Positions 25,951 to 34,457 of a stretch of DNA of 64,000 nucleotides are shown piece after piece. Each line of letters opens with the position of its first letter. Position 1 is the first letter of the stretch. The position numbers and the translations under genes are program-made. The stretch comes from UBA6163 sp041753075 (GTDB lineage Bacteria > Planctomycetota > Planctomycetia > Pirellulales > Pirellulaceae). The stretch spans positions 1 to 64,000 of the forward strand of contig JBGSVE010000086.1 of assembly GCA_041753075.1 (NCBI GenBank), read 5' to 3'. A model generated the notes under the pieces. That model did no database searches, was not told the origin of the DNA, and worked only from the letters and a program-made list of their open reading frames with translations.

Positions 25951-26862
25951 ATGTCGCTGCTCACGACACCTTCATCGCTGCCCGCTACCGCAAGTCCGGC
26001 TACCGTCGCGCCCAATGACGCATCGGTTCGCCGCGATTCACTCGCTCTATCACCGGCCGGTTTCGCCGCTGCGTGGATGTTGGCCAAACGCGAATGGGTG
26101 CGTTTTTTTCGCCAACGCAATCGAGTCATCTCCGCAGTCGTCCAACCATTGTTGTTTTGGTTGCTGTTCGGCACTGGCTTGCGAGGCTCATTCGTCGGTG
26201 CGGGCGAGCAAAATTTTCTGGAATACTTTCTACCGGGCACAATTGCGTTGATTGTCTTGTTCACCGCGATCTTTTCAACGATCTCGGTGATCGAAGATCG
26301 ACGCGAAGGGTTCATGCAATCGGTCTTGGTCGCACCGGTCGGTCGTTGGCCGGTGCTGGTTGGCAAGGTACTCGGCGGTGCCGCGATCGCTTGGGTCCAG
26401 GCAATGATTTTTCTCGGCTTGGTCTACCTGTTCGGCGCCGCACCGCTGACCTCATCCGTGTTTGGGGTAATGTTGCTGTTGGCATTGATGGGCGTGGCAA
26501 TGTGTTCACTCGGCATGATCGTCGCCTGGCCGATGGACAGCACCCAGGGGTTCCACGCGATCATGATGTTGGGCTTGATGCCGATGTGGTTACTCAGTGG
26601 TTCGTTCTTTCCAATTCCGCCATTGGGTGAGGGATCATCGTGGGGCCAAATGGTTTTGGGCGCGATCATGCGTGCCAATCCGCTGAGCTATTGCATGGTG
26701 CAATTGCGGCGATTGCTTTATCCGGCGATTGAATTTGGCGCGGCGGCCTTTGCACCGTCGGTCGTGGTTTGCTGGATCATCACCGTTTTGTTCGCGGCGC
26801 TAACGACATTGTTCGCTTGGCGGCTAATGCGCGGCAGCCGCCGCGCCGACCTCACCGTCTAG
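25951..26862 (+). CDS. ABC-2 type transporter permease
   Basis: 303 residues: an N-terminal cytoplasmic segment of about 55 residues with an amphipathic coupling helix (K-R-E-W-V-R-F-F-R-Q-R-N-R-V), then six hydrophobic helices. The pattern V-Q-P-L-L-F-W-L-L-F-G, E-D-R-R-E-G-F-M-Q-S-V-L-V-A-P-V and S-G-S-F-F-P-I-P is characteristic of the ABC-2 family. Pairs with the ATPase encoded 31 bp upstream. Last gene of the operon; a palindromic repeat follows seven bases after the stop. Confidence 0.92.
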   Translation: MSLLTTPSSLPATASPATVAPNDASVRRDSLALSPAGFAAAWMLAKREWVRFFRQRNRVISAVVQPLLFWLLFGTGLRGSFVGAGEQNFLEYFLPGTIALIVLFTAIFSTISVIEDRREGFMQSVLVAPVGRWPVLVGKVLGGAAIAWVQAMIFLGLVYLFGAAPLTSSVFGVMLLLALMGVAMCSLGMIVAWPMDSTQGFHAIMMLGLMPMWLLSGSFFPIPPLGEGSSWGQMVLGAIMRANPLSYCMVQLRRLLYPAIEFGAAAFAPSVVVCWIITVLFAALTTLFAWRLMRGSRRADLTV

Positions 26863-26868
26863 TAATGG

Positions 26869-26928
26869 TGGAACGGTTGTCCCAACCGTTTGGGAACGCA
26901 CAAACGGTTGGGGACAACCGTTCTACAA
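26869..26928. repeat. Palindromic repeat (family 2), complete copy
   Basis: Inverted arms GAACGGTTGTCCCAACCGTT (26871-26890) and their mirror at 26903-26922, joined by TGGGAACGCACA. The last 26 bases match the right half of the 14.2 kb copy exactly. It lies directly behind the ABC permease stop codon and may terminate the respiratory operon. Confidence 0.85.
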
Positions 26929-27055
26929 TCGTTAAGGATGTCGTGATGGGAATTCTCCGCGCTGGGTTGAGTTGGCAATCGATAAATCTTGCTGTTTTTG
27001 CCGACCAGGCACACTCCACCGTGTAGTTTTTTCGGGGAGTGCGCCGGTGAGCATC

Positions 27056-28288
27056 ATGAAGATCATTTACTTTCACCAGCACTTCACGACGCCTGCGGGT
27101 TCGGCAGGAATCCGCTCGTACGAAATGGCCCGGCACTTAATCGCCGCTGGACACAGCGTCACGATGGTTTGTGGCTCGAGCGATGCAGCGAAAACAGGTT
27201 TGTCGGGCGAATTTGTGTCGTCACGGCGCGAGGGAATCGTCGACGGCATCCGCGTCATCGAGTTGGAGTTGCCGTATTCAAACCACGATGGATTCAAACG
27301 CCGCTCGTGGACGTTTCTGAAGTTCGCGATGCGCAGTGTTTGGGTCGCGCTACGTGAAGATTACGATCTGGTGTTCGCCACTTCGACGCCGCTGACTGCG
27401 TCGATTCCTGGCATTGCGGCGCGATGGTTGCGCGGCAAACGGTTTGTGTTCGAGGTTCGTGACCTGTGGCCCGAGGTCCCCCGCGCCATGGGAGTGATTA
27501 CCAATCCGCTGGTACTGGCGGCGATGTCGGTGCTCGAATGGGTCAGCTACCGATCGGCCCGGCACTGCATCGGTTTATCGCCGGGGATGGTCGCAGGCAT
27601 TGCCAAGCATATCGGCGATGAAAAAGTCACGCTGGTTCCCAACGGCTGCGACTTGGAATTGTTTGACCCGAGGTCACCCGGTCGTTGGCGTCCGGTGGAA
27701 ATCGAAGGTGCCGATTTCGTAGCGGTGTTCCCGGGCACTCACGGTATAGCGAACGGACTTGATGCGGTATTGGACGCAGCGGTGGAATTGAAAAAACAAG
27801 GTCGCGGCGACATCAAGTTGCTGTTGATCGGTGAGGGCAAACTCAAACCAAAACTGGTCCAGCGGGTTCGCCACGAGCAACTTGACAATGTGATCATGTG
27901 CGACGCGGTCAGCAAATACCAAATCGCCGACTTGTTGCGATTCTCAAACGTTGGCCTCCAAATCTTTGCCAACGTTTCGGCTTTCTATTATGGCAGTTCG
28001 CCGAACAAATTTTTCGACTACATTGCCGCCGGACTGCCGGTGCTGAACAATTATCCGGGCTGGGTCGCCGATTTGATTACGGAACATGATTGCGGCATTG
28101 CGGTGCCGCCGGACGATCCGCAAGCGTTTGCACGGGCGTTGATTGCAATGGCCGATGATCCACAACGCTGTGACGAAATGGGACGGGCGGCGCGGGCGCT
28201 GGCCGAGGCGCAGTTCAGCCGCTGCATGCTGGGTGAAAAGTTTCGTAGCGTGTTGGAGAACGCCGCACCACCGATAGTGAAGAGTTGA
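27056..28288 (+). CDS. Glycosyltransferase family 4 (WbuB/PglA-like)
   Basis: 410 residues of the GT-B fold. The N-terminus M-K-I-I-Y-F-H-Q-H-F-T-T-P and F-E-V-R-D-L-W-P-E-V-P match WbuB-type N-acetylamino-sugar transferases. The donor-binding region is V-P-N-G-C-D-L-E-L-F near residue 200, and the E-x7-E-like region lies around N-K-F-F-D-Y-I-A-A-G-L-P-V. Acts on a lipid-linked sugar at the cytoplasmic membrane face. An in-frame GTG at 27047 with GGGGAG upstream is an alternative start. First gene of a three-gene cassette for glycan synthesis. Confidence 0.9.
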   Translation: MKIIYFHQHFTTPAGSAGIRSYEMARHLIAAGHSVTMVCGSSDAAKTGLSGEFVSSRREGIVDGIRVIELELPYSNHDGFKRRSWTFLKFAMRSVWVALREDYDLVFATSTPLTASIPGIAARWLRGKRFVFEVRDLWPEVPRAMGVITNPLVLAAMSVLEWVSYRSARHCIGLSPGMVAGIAKHIGDEKVTLVPNGCDLELFDPRSPGRWRPVEIEGADFVAVFPGTHGIANGLDAVLDAAVELKKQGRGDIKLLLIGEGKLKPKLVQRVRHEQLDNVIMCDAVSKYQIADLLRFSNVGLQIFANVSAFYYGSSPNKFFDYIAAGLPVLNNYPGWVADLITEHDCGIAVPPDDPQAFARALIAMADDPQRCDEMGRAARALAEAQFSRCMLGEKFRSVLENAAPPIVKS

Positions 28289-28290
28289 TC

Positions 28291-28890
28291 GTGGCGAAAC
28301 GTGTGTTTGATTTTGTTATCGCGGGAACCGCACTGGTGATTTTGTCGCCGGTGCTGGTCGTGATTGCGATCTTGGTGCGTTGCAAATTAGGTTGCCCGAT
28401 ATTTTTTGTCCAGGACCGCGATGGTCTCGCCGGCAAGCGATTTCGCATCATCAAATTTCGCACGATGAAGTCGTCGGTTGATGCCGCCGGACGGCCACTT
28501 CCCGATGGTGATCGAATGACTCGCTTGGGCGCATGGTTGCGATCATCAAGTCTTGATGAATTGCCCGAGCTTTGGAACATTGTCGTTGGCGAAATGAGTT
28601 TGGTTGGCCCGCGACCGTTGTTGCCTGCCTACTTCGACCGTTACAACGAACATCAACGACGACGCTTGGAAGTCAAACCGGGATTGACTGGCTGGGCACA
28701 GGTCAACGGACGCAACTCACTTAACTGGGAAGAACGATTCGACTTGGACGTTTGGTACGTCGATCATCAAAGTCTTTCTTTGGACTTCGTGATCTTGTTT
28801 CGCACCGTCGGTACCGTGGTGTCACGCTCCGGAGTCAGTGCGGATAAACATGCCACGATGCCCGAGTTTTTTGGCAAGCAGGAACCATGA
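28291..28890 (+). CDS. Bacterial sugar transferase (initiating phosphoglycosyl transferase, PglC-like)
   Basis: 199 residues, the minimal PglC-size form: one re-entrant hydrophobic helix (V-F-D-F-V-I-A-G-T-A-L-V-I-L-S-P) and a catalytic domain with K-F-R-T-M, L-D-E-L-P-E-L-W-N (Asp-Glu dyad) and G-P-R-P. It transfers a sugar-1-phosphate from a UDP-sugar to a polyprenyl phosphate. The start is GTG at 28291; a TTG at 28285 overlapping the previous stop is also possible. The next gene overlaps by ATGA. Confidence 0.93.
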   Translation: MAKRVFDFVIAGTALVILSPVLVVIAILVRCKLGCPIFFVQDRDGLAGKRFRIIKFRTMKSSVDAAGRPLPDGDRMTRLGAWLRSSSLDELPELWNIVVGEMSLVGPRPLLPAYFDRYNEHQRRRLEVKPGLTGWAQVNGRNSLNWEERFDLDVWYVDHQSLSLDFVILFRTVGTVVSRSGVSADKHATMPEFFGKQEP

Positions 28891-30032
28891 CTAGAATGTC
28901 AGATAATCGCGTTTATTTATCACCGCCGCACATGGGGCCGACCGAATTGTCGCGTTTGGTCGATGCGTTCCAGAGTAATTGGATTGCACCGTTGGGGCCA
29001 CACGTTGATGGTTTCGAACGAGAGTTCGCCGCCAAGATCGGTAGCCGTCATGCTGTCGCGCTTTCCTGTGGCACCGCCGCGCTACATCTAGCGCTGCGAA
29101 TTATCGGCGTGCGCGGCGGCGACGAAGTGCTGACGTCGTCGATGACTTTTGTCGCGACCGCCAACGCGATTTGTTACCAAGGTGCCAAGCCAGTGTTCAT
29201 TGACAGCGATGAAGCAACTTGGAACATGGATCCGCAGTTGTTGGCTGAAGAACTAAGGCGCTGCGCCGCGACCAATCGATTGCCGCGCGCCGTGTTGATC
29301 GTTGATGTAAACGGCCAATGCGCCAACTACCGCGAACTAAAACCGATTTGCGATCGATACGAAGTGCCGTTAATCGAAGATGCCGCCGAAACGCTTGGTG
29401 CAACGCTTGATTCGCTGCCGGCGGGTCGCTTTGGCGCGATCGGTTGCTTCTCGTTCAATGGCAACAAAATCATCACGACCAGCGGCGGTGGCATGTTGGT
29501 CACTGACAACGAAGCTTGGGCACGCGAGGCCCGCTACTTGGCAACTCAGGCCCGCCAACCCGCCGCTCATTACGAGCATACCGAAGTTGGTTACAACTAT
29601 CGGCTCAGCAATCTGTTGGCCGCCGTGGGTCGCGGCCAATTGGAAGTGCTGGATGATCGCGTGGCCGCGCGGCGGGCCATTTTTAATCGCTACGTCGCAG
29701 CGTTCGGCGATCTGCCGGGCATCGAATTCATGCCCCAGCCGGACGGATTCTTTTCCACGCGCTGGCTGACTTCGTTGCTGATCGATCCCGAGCTGTTCGG
29801 ATGTTCGCGCGAAGATATTCGACTCGATTTGGAAGCCGCGAACATCGAATCGCGTCCGGTTTGGAAGCCGATGCACATGCAACCGGTGTTTGCCAATTGT
29901 CGCGCGATTACAACCGGCGTGTCGGAACGGTTGTTCCGCGACGGATTGTGTTTGCCCAGCGGATCTTCGCTGTCACAGACGGACCAGGAGCGAGTGATCA
30001 AGATCATGACGACCTGTGGCTGCCCATTTTGA
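28887..30032 (+). CDS. DegT/DnrJ/EryC1 (PglE-like) sugar aminotransferase
   Basis: 381 residues of the PLP-dependent sugar aminotransferase family. The PLP Lys is in F-S-F-N-G-N-K-I-I-T-T-S-G-G-G, the same motif as PglE, which makes UDP-4-amino-4,6-dideoxy-GlcNAc, the precursor of bacillosamine. E-D-A-A-E-T-L-G-A precedes it. With the PglA-like and PglC-like genes this forms a Pgl-type cassette, although the 4,6-dehydratase (PglF) and acetyltransferase (PglD) are not here. Confidence 0.92.
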   Translation: MTRMSDNRVYLSPPHMGPTELSRLVDAFQSNWIAPLGPHVDGFEREFAAKIGSRHAVALSCGTAALHLALRIIGVRGGDEVLTSSMTFVATANAICYQGAKPVFIDSDEATWNMDPQLLAEELRRCAATNRLPRAVLIVDVNGQCANYRELKPICDRYEVPLIEDAAETLGATLDSLPAGRFGAIGCFSFNGNKIITTSGGGMLVTDNEAWAREARYLATQARQPAAHYEHTEVGYNYRLSNLLAAVGRGQLEVLDDRVAARRAIFNRYVAAFGDLPGIEFMPQPDGFFSTRWLTSLLIDPELFGCSREDIRLDLEAANIESRPVWKPMHMQPVFANCRAITTGVSERLFRDGLCLPSGSSLSQTDQERVIKIMTTCGCPF

Positions 30033-30138
30033 CGCAACTTTGACGATTGTTCCGATTTTGCGAATTGGTTCAAGTTTGACGCGCCGCAGTTCGATATTCC
30101 TTGAAGAACGGAATCCGACCATTCAAGGATAAAGCCCT

Positions 30139-30765
30139 ATGGCTATCAGTCGCTCTCGCCAATTGTCCGCATTTATTTGCTCCGGCCTCATGGGATTTGC
30201 GCTGATCGCGACGGGTTGTTGCGGCCCAATGGCGTGCGGACCAATGGGTGGTTGCGGCTCATGCAGCAACGGGCCACTAATGAACCTCGGGTGCGGCGGC
30301 GGATGTGGTGGTTGTGACGGCTGCGGCGAGACGTATGTCGATGAATGGGTCAACCATCCACCGAGTTGCTGCGACCCGTGCGACTCTTGCGGAAACTACA
30401 ACGGCCAAGATTGTAGTGCTTGCCGACCGATGTTCGATGGCTTTAAGAGCTTGTGGGGATATCGCCGCGATTGTGGTTGCGACACGAGCGATTGTGGCTG
30501 TGAAACCAGTTGCGGTAGCGAGGCACCAGGCTGTGGTTGTGAATCCGGTGGCTGTGATGGTGGCTGTGCAACGTGCGCTGGCCATGCGTCAAACTATGAC
30601 AACGCCGACATGAATACACAGTACGCAGACTCGCCGCGTTATCCGGCACCGACGATTGTCCAATCACAACCGTTGCTCAAGCCGTACCAACCGCAGCGGA
30701 CCAAACAAATCTTCCGTCCCAAGGGCAACTCCGCCAACGCAACGGTGCGAGCCAGTCATTTTTGA
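30139..30765 (+). CDS. Cys/Gly-rich secreted protein
   Basis: 208 residues with a hydrophobic leader (F-I-C-S-G-L-M-G-F-A-L-I-A-T-G-C); the Cys after A-T-G could be a lipidation site, but the lipobox is imperfect. The body is rich in Cys and Gly with clusters such as G-C-G-G-G-C-G-G-C-D-G-C and C-D-T-S-D-C-G-C-E-T-S-C-G. The tail is Pro/Gln-rich and basic (P-Y-Q-P-Q-R-T-K-Q-I-F-R-P-K). Similar in style to the 4.2 kb Cys-rich protein but without its repeated GLLSKLFGCKK module. Envelope role presumed. The stop overlaps the relic transposase frame. Confidence 0.75.
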   Translation: MAISRSRQLSAFICSGLMGFALIATGCCGPMACGPMGGCGSCSNGPLMNLGCGGGCGGCDGCGETYVDEWVNHPPSCCDPCDSCGNYNGQDCSACRPMFDGFKSLWGYRRDCGCDTSDCGCETSCGSEAPGCGCESGGCDGGCATCAGHASNYDNADMNTQYADSPRYPAPTIVQSQPLLKPYQPQRTKQIFRPKGNSANATVRASHF

Positions 30766-31022
30766 TCGGTCGCGATTGCGTCGTCCAGATTGTTAAGGCG
30801 ATCAAAGCACTCTTCGCTGCGATGTTCGGCCGTCGCTGCGCGAGCGAACTGTGACGCCGAGGTGTCGTAAAAGGCATCGCTGAGATAGTAGTCTTGCTTC
30901 ACGATCGCTTCGTCTCGATCCTCGTAACGAATGACAACGCAAGTCTCTTCAGCAGCACCGCCCGCACGCCGTTTGCATGTTTCAACTCGCCCCTTAAGGC
31001 CGTACCGCTCACCAAGCCAACC
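30756..31022 (-). pseudogene. Transposase relic (DDE type, IS701-like C-terminal part)
   Basis: The minus-strand frame between a TAG (31023-31025) and a TGA (30756-30758) has no start codon in a usable place. It reads W-L-G-E-R-Y-G-L-K-G-R-V-E, then V-V-I-R-Y-E-D-R-D, D-Y-Y-L-S-D-A-F-Y-D-T and F-A-R-A-A-T-A-E-H-R-S-E-E-C-F-D-R. The Y-Y-L-S-N-A and A-E-H-R-I-E-E-C blocks are typical of the late part of DDE transposases of the IS701-like group. The N-terminal catalytic region and the C-terminal end are missing, so this is a fragment of an old insertion between the Cys-rich gene and cdd. Family from memory. Confidence 0.65.
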
Positions 31023-31046
31023 CTAGCTTTTAATCTTGTTGAAGCA

Positions 31047-31469
31047 CTAGCCCGGCAATGACGAGTTATCAAAAGCATTGGGCAACAATTCAGACAAGCG
31101 GTATTGCTTGACGTTTCGTGTGTTTGCATCCACACACAAGACGATCAGATCTTGGCCGAATTCGGATAAGAATTGGCGACAAACACCGCACGGTGTCACG
31201 CCGCCGGGGCTGGACACGGCGATCGCTCGCCATTTCATTTTTGCACCTGCCACGGCGCTTCCTACCGCTACACGCTCGGCACAAATCGTTGCCGAATAAC
31301 TCGCGTTTTCAATGTTACAACCGACGATGATTTCGCCATCTTCGCACAATAGCGCCGCACCAACATGAAACCGGCTGTACGGTGCGTACGCGAAGGTCCG
31401 AACCTGCAAAGCGTGGTCAATCAGTCGCGCTGCGGTCACAGCGTCGAGTTCAGCGTACGAGTGGGTCAT
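31047..31469 (-). CDS. cdd: Cytidine deaminase
   Basis: 140 residues, the homotetrameric zinc form. The catalytic site is C-A-E-R (Cys ligand and proton-shuttling Glu) and P-C-G-V-C-R-Q-F (two Cys zinc ligands), with substrate residues in V-G-C-N-I-E-N-A-S-Y. Converts cytidine and deoxycytidine to uridine and deoxyuridine. The ATG at 31469 overlaps the deoA stop in an ATGA, so the two salvage genes are translationally coupled. The C-terminus is close to the transposase relic but the protein looks complete. Confidence 0.95.
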   Translation of the reverse strand: MTHSYAELDAVTAARLIDHALQVRTFAYAPYSRFHVGAALLCEDGEIIVGCNIENASYSATICAERVAVGSAVAGAKMKWRAIAVSSPGGVTPCGVCRQFLSEFGQDLIVLCVDANTRNVKQYRLSELLPNAFDNSSLPG

Positions 31470-32764
31470 GTGCAAGTGCCATCTTCAGCGATGCGATTGA
31501 GGATGATTGAATTAGCGGCTAAACCCGAATCGGAAAGTGTGACAACGCTGCGCAAGGATGTCGCCCAATCATCGAGATGGTCGCGCGCGTAGACCGTAAG
31601 CAGCTTCTGGCCGGTGGCAACATGATCGCCAACTCGTACATGAATCGCAGCACCGACACTGGGGTCGATCGCGTCGGCTGCGGTGCGCCGGCCGCCACCC
31701 ATTTCGACGACGACGCGACCCAGTGCTTCGCAATCGATTCGCGACACAAAACCACTGTTAGTCGATTCGATGACCGCCGAGCCAGCAAGTGGTAACGGTC
31801 CGCGCAGTGTTCCACCTTGGGCGACAACCATTCGATCGAATCGCTCGCGCGCCGCACCGCTGTCAAGCGATTCTCGCAGCGCCTGGCGTGCAATCGCCAA
31901 TGAATCGAAACGACCGACCAAGTGCAACACTTCGGCGGACAACTCGATCGTCAACGCACGAACCTCGGACGGGCCGCCTCCATCGAGCAATTCCAGTGAC
32001 TCATTGACTTCGATCGCGTTGCCGACTGCATGACCAAGTGGTTGATCCATGTCGGTAATTAAAGCTCGCGTCGGCATGCCCGCCAAGCGTGCGGTCTTGA
32101 CGATTGAATCGGCTAATTCCTTGGCTTGGTCGGTCGTTTTCATAAACGCGCCACCGCCAACTTTGACATCCATAATGAGCGCATCAAGATTGGCGGCCAG
32201 CTTTTTTGACAAGATGCTGGCGGTGATCAAGGCGACCGATTCAACCGTCGCGGTGACATCGCGAATTGCGTACAGACGCCGGTCGGCGGGGGCAATTTTT
32301 TCGCTGGCACCGATCATCACAAAACCCGTCTCGCGCAAGCATCGGTCGCGCTCCTCAGGTTGCAATTGGACGCGAAACCCCGGGATCGCTTCAAGCTTAT
32401 CGAGCGTGCCGCCGGATAAACCGAGACCCCGACCGCTGATCATCGGCACATGAACGTCGTGACAGGCGAGCAGCGGTGCCAACACCAATGACACCTTGTC
32501 ACCTAATCCGCCGGTGCTGTGTTTGTCAACTCGTGGCAAGTCGCCTGAACCGCGCGGCAATCGCTCACCACTGTCACGCATCGCCAACGTCAGCGCCGCA
32601 ACTTCGTCGGCAGTCATGCCCTTGAGCAAAATTGCCATCGCCAGCGCACTCATCTGGTAATCCGTCACGTCACCAGCAACGAAACCTTCGATCAAAAAGC
32701 GAATTTCACTGTCGCTCAATACCAAGCCGTCTCGTTTTTTCGCAATCAAAGTCGCAGGCAGCAT
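31466..32764 (-). CDS. deoA: Pyrimidine-nucleoside (thymidine) phosphorylase
   Basis: 432 residues of the nucleoside phosphorylase II family. The signature D-K-H-S-T-G-G-L-G-D-K-V-S-L (phosphate and base binding), G-R-G-L-G-L-S-G-G-T-L-D-K-L-E and D-V-K-V-G-G-G-A-F-M-K are present. Cleaves thymidine, deoxyuridine or uridine with phosphate; paired with cdd for pyrimidine salvage. The frame is open to a TTG at 32794, but the ATG at 32764 matches the family start. The symbol is by family; it could be the broader-range pdp type. Confidence 0.93.
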   Translation of the reverse strand: MLPATLIAKKRDGLVLSDSEIRFLIEGFVAGDVTDYQMSALAMAILLKGMTADEVAALTLAMRDSGERLPRGSGDLPRVDKHSTGGLGDKVSLVLAPLLACHDVHVPMISGRGLGLSGGTLDKLEAIPGFRVQLQPEERDRCLRETGFVMIGASEKIAPADRRLYAIRDVTATVESVALITASILSKKLAANLDALIMDVKVGGGAFMKTTDQAKELADSIVKTARLAGMPTRALITDMDQPLGHAVGNAIEVNESLELLDGGGPSEVRALTIELSAEVLHLVGRFDSLAIARQALRESLDSGAARERFDRMVVAQGGTLRGPLPLAGSAVIESTNSGFVSRIDCEALGRVVVEMGGGRRTAADAIDPSVGAAIHVRVGDHVATGQKLLTVYARDHLDDWATSLRSVVTLSDSGLAANSIILNRIAEDGTCT

Positions 32765-32848
32765 TTCACACCATCTTAGGCCATCATCATTCAAGCTGGG
32801 CCTGTTATACTTTAAACCGAGTCGAGTGCTTGGTTTGATTTTTTGTTC

Positions 32849-32932
32849 TAGGCTCTGTTTGAAAAGGGGTCTGACCCTTTGGAGACAATCACGTTGTCGG
32901 AGAGGGTCAGACCCCTTTTCAAACAGAGCCTA
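32849..32932. repeat. Perfect 30-bp inverted repeat (MITE-like)
   Basis: The arms 32849-32878 and 32903-32932 are exact reverse complements with a 24-bp loop; both ends are TAGGCTCTGTTT. No coding capacity. It lies upstream of the deoA start and upstream of the htrA-like gene, between divergent genes. The internal GGGTCAGA core resembles the 141-219 element. Confidence 0.85.
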
Positions 32933-32938
32933 GTTCCG

Positions 32939-33001
32939 TGAGCGGAATGGCGCTAGCCACCGGCACCGCGACGCACCGGCGGTTAGTGCCGATACGCTCA
33001 C
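32939..33001. repeat. Nested hairpin, GCTAGCCACCGG type
   Basis: Outer pair GTGAGCG (32939-32945) with CGCTCAC (32995-33001). Inner arms around GCGCTAGCCACCGG (32950-32963) pair imperfectly with CCGGCGGTTAGTGC. The inner core recurs at 46874-46911. Directly follows the 84-bp perfect palindrome. Confidence 0.65.
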
Positions 33002-33059
33002 ATTGATCCAATACGCTCGACAAGCGATTCAGTAACGACGGACCCCGAAAGAGAACTGC

Positions 33060-34247
33060 ATGTATCGATTGAAGTTAAACATTGTCTTGGCCCTCCTCGG
33101 TGTCGCGTTGTCAATTCAAACTGCTTGCGGCGACGACCTCGTTGAGCAGGCCCAAGTCGGCCCCCGCGCCCTGTCGCGTGCGTTTCGCAACGCCGCCAGC
33201 GAAGCGACGCCGTCGGTCGTGACCATCTTGTCCTACGGCCAAAACATGGACGAAGACGCAAAGAAAACGGAAAGTCGAGACAACGGTCTGATTCCCGATG
33301 ATCCCGCCGATTCAAGCGCCGACGAGACTGAAGACGAGCCAGACATGCCGATCGAACCAACGCCCTCGCCGCTGCAATCCGATGACGGCACGAGCTTGCC
33401 AATCACGGGACTGGGCAGCGGTGTGATCTTGACCGCCGATGGTCGCATCATCACCAATAACCACGTCATCGCCGGTGCAAAAAAGGTGATTGTGCAGTTG
33501 CCTGACCAAACCGAATACGAAGCGTTTAACATTTTTGGCGATGTCGAAAGCGACGTAGCGACGTTTCATGTTACGCCCACCGAGCCGCTTGTGCCGGCAA
33601 CGCTGGGCAACTCCGATTCGCTGGAAATTGGTGACTGGGTGTTGGCAATCGGCAGCCCCTTCAAGCTTGAAGCGACCGTCAGCGCCGGAATCATCAGCGC
33701 CAAAAACCGCGCCATCTCGCGAATCAGCCGCGGTCGTTTGCTGCAAACCGATGCCGCGATCAATCCCGGCAACTCCGGTGGTCCGTTGATCGATTTGGAC
33801 GGCGACGTGATCGCAATCAACACCGCGATTGCAACTCGCAACGGCGGCTACCAGGGCATTGGATTTGCGATCCCAATCAATCAAGCGAAATGGATCGCCG
33901 ACGAATTGTCCGAGCATGGAAAAGTTCGTCGCGCCGCGATTGGTGTTCGGCTGGCTGAGTTGAACAAGAAGGTTGCGACGAAATTGAACCTGCCGGTCGG
34001 CAGTGGTGTCGCGGTCTACCAAGTGATCGAAGGCAGCGCGGCGGCCAAAGGTGGCCTCAAGCCCCTGGACGTGATCACCAAATTCGCGGGCGAACCGGTC
34101 AAGCGATCGAGCGACCTGCAAGAAATCGTCGAGCGATTGCCGATCGGCAGCACGCAGAATGTCACGATCCTGCGCAGCGGTGAAGTTCAAGAATTGGAGG
34201 TGCAGCTGGCTCCCATTGATGACCCAACCGATGTCTCGAGCGAGTGA
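33060..34247 (+). CDS. HtrA/DegP-type trypsin-like serine protease with PDZ domain
   Basis: 395 residues with a signal peptide (A-L-S-I-Q-T-A-C-G) and an acidic Asp/Glu/Pro-rich linker (about residues 60-110) inside the N-terminal region. The triad is His in T-N-N-H-V-I, Asp in E-S-D-V-A-T, Ser in G-N-S-G-G-P, followed by one PDZ domain (A-I-G-V-R-L-A-E-L, then G-S-G-V-A-V). A single PDZ makes it DegS-like in layout. Periplasmic protein quality control or regulated proteolysis is the family role. Start ATG 33060 behind AAAGAGA. Confidence 0.93.
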   Translation: MYRLKLNIVLALLGVALSIQTACGDDLVEQAQVGPRALSRAFRNAASEATPSVVTILSYGQNMDEDAKKTESRDNGLIPDDPADSSADETEDEPDMPIEPTPSPLQSDDGTSLPITGLGSGVILTADGRIITNNHVIAGAKKVIVQLPDQTEYEAFNIFGDVESDVATFHVTPTEPLVPATLGNSDSLEIGDWVLAIGSPFKLEATVSAGIISAKNRAISRISRGRLLQTDAAINPGNSGGPLIDLDGDVIAINTAIATRNGGYQGIGFAIPINQAKWIADELSEHGKVRRAAIGVRLAELNKKVATKLNLPVGSGVAVYQVIEGSAAAKGGLKPLDVITKFAGEPVKRSSDLQEIVERLPIGSTQNVTILRSGEVQELEVQLAPIDDPTDVSSE

Positions 34248-34427
34248 ATCCAAACGTTGCGCGGGCGCTCAAACGCGAATTGCAAAGTGAACTGGCCACG
34301 GGCCAGTGCGGCAGTCCCGGCCGCTTACGCGTCACGGCTCTCGCAATCAACAAGCCCACCAAGTGAGCCGCTGGCCGTGAGGCCACTGGCTAACGCGGAA
34401 CACAGGTGGGATCGCGCCAGCACGCGA

Positions 34428-34457
34428 CTCGGGCTAAACCAGCTCGGGCTAAACCAG
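34428..34457. repeat. Tandem duplication of 15 bp at the end of the GGDEF gene
   Basis: The unit CTCGGGCTAAACCAG occurs twice in direct tandem (34428-34442 and 34443-34457). It contains the stop codon of the minus-strand HD/GGDEF gene (34449-34451), so the stop region is duplicated downstream. Replication slippage is the simplest origin. Confidence 0.8.

Noticed and set aside
26940..27050. A hairpin around GCACACTCC and GGGGAGTGC before the GT4 gene as a riboswitch
   Set aside because: Only one short stem is visible, with no conserved riboswitch core; it may be just the ribosome-site region.
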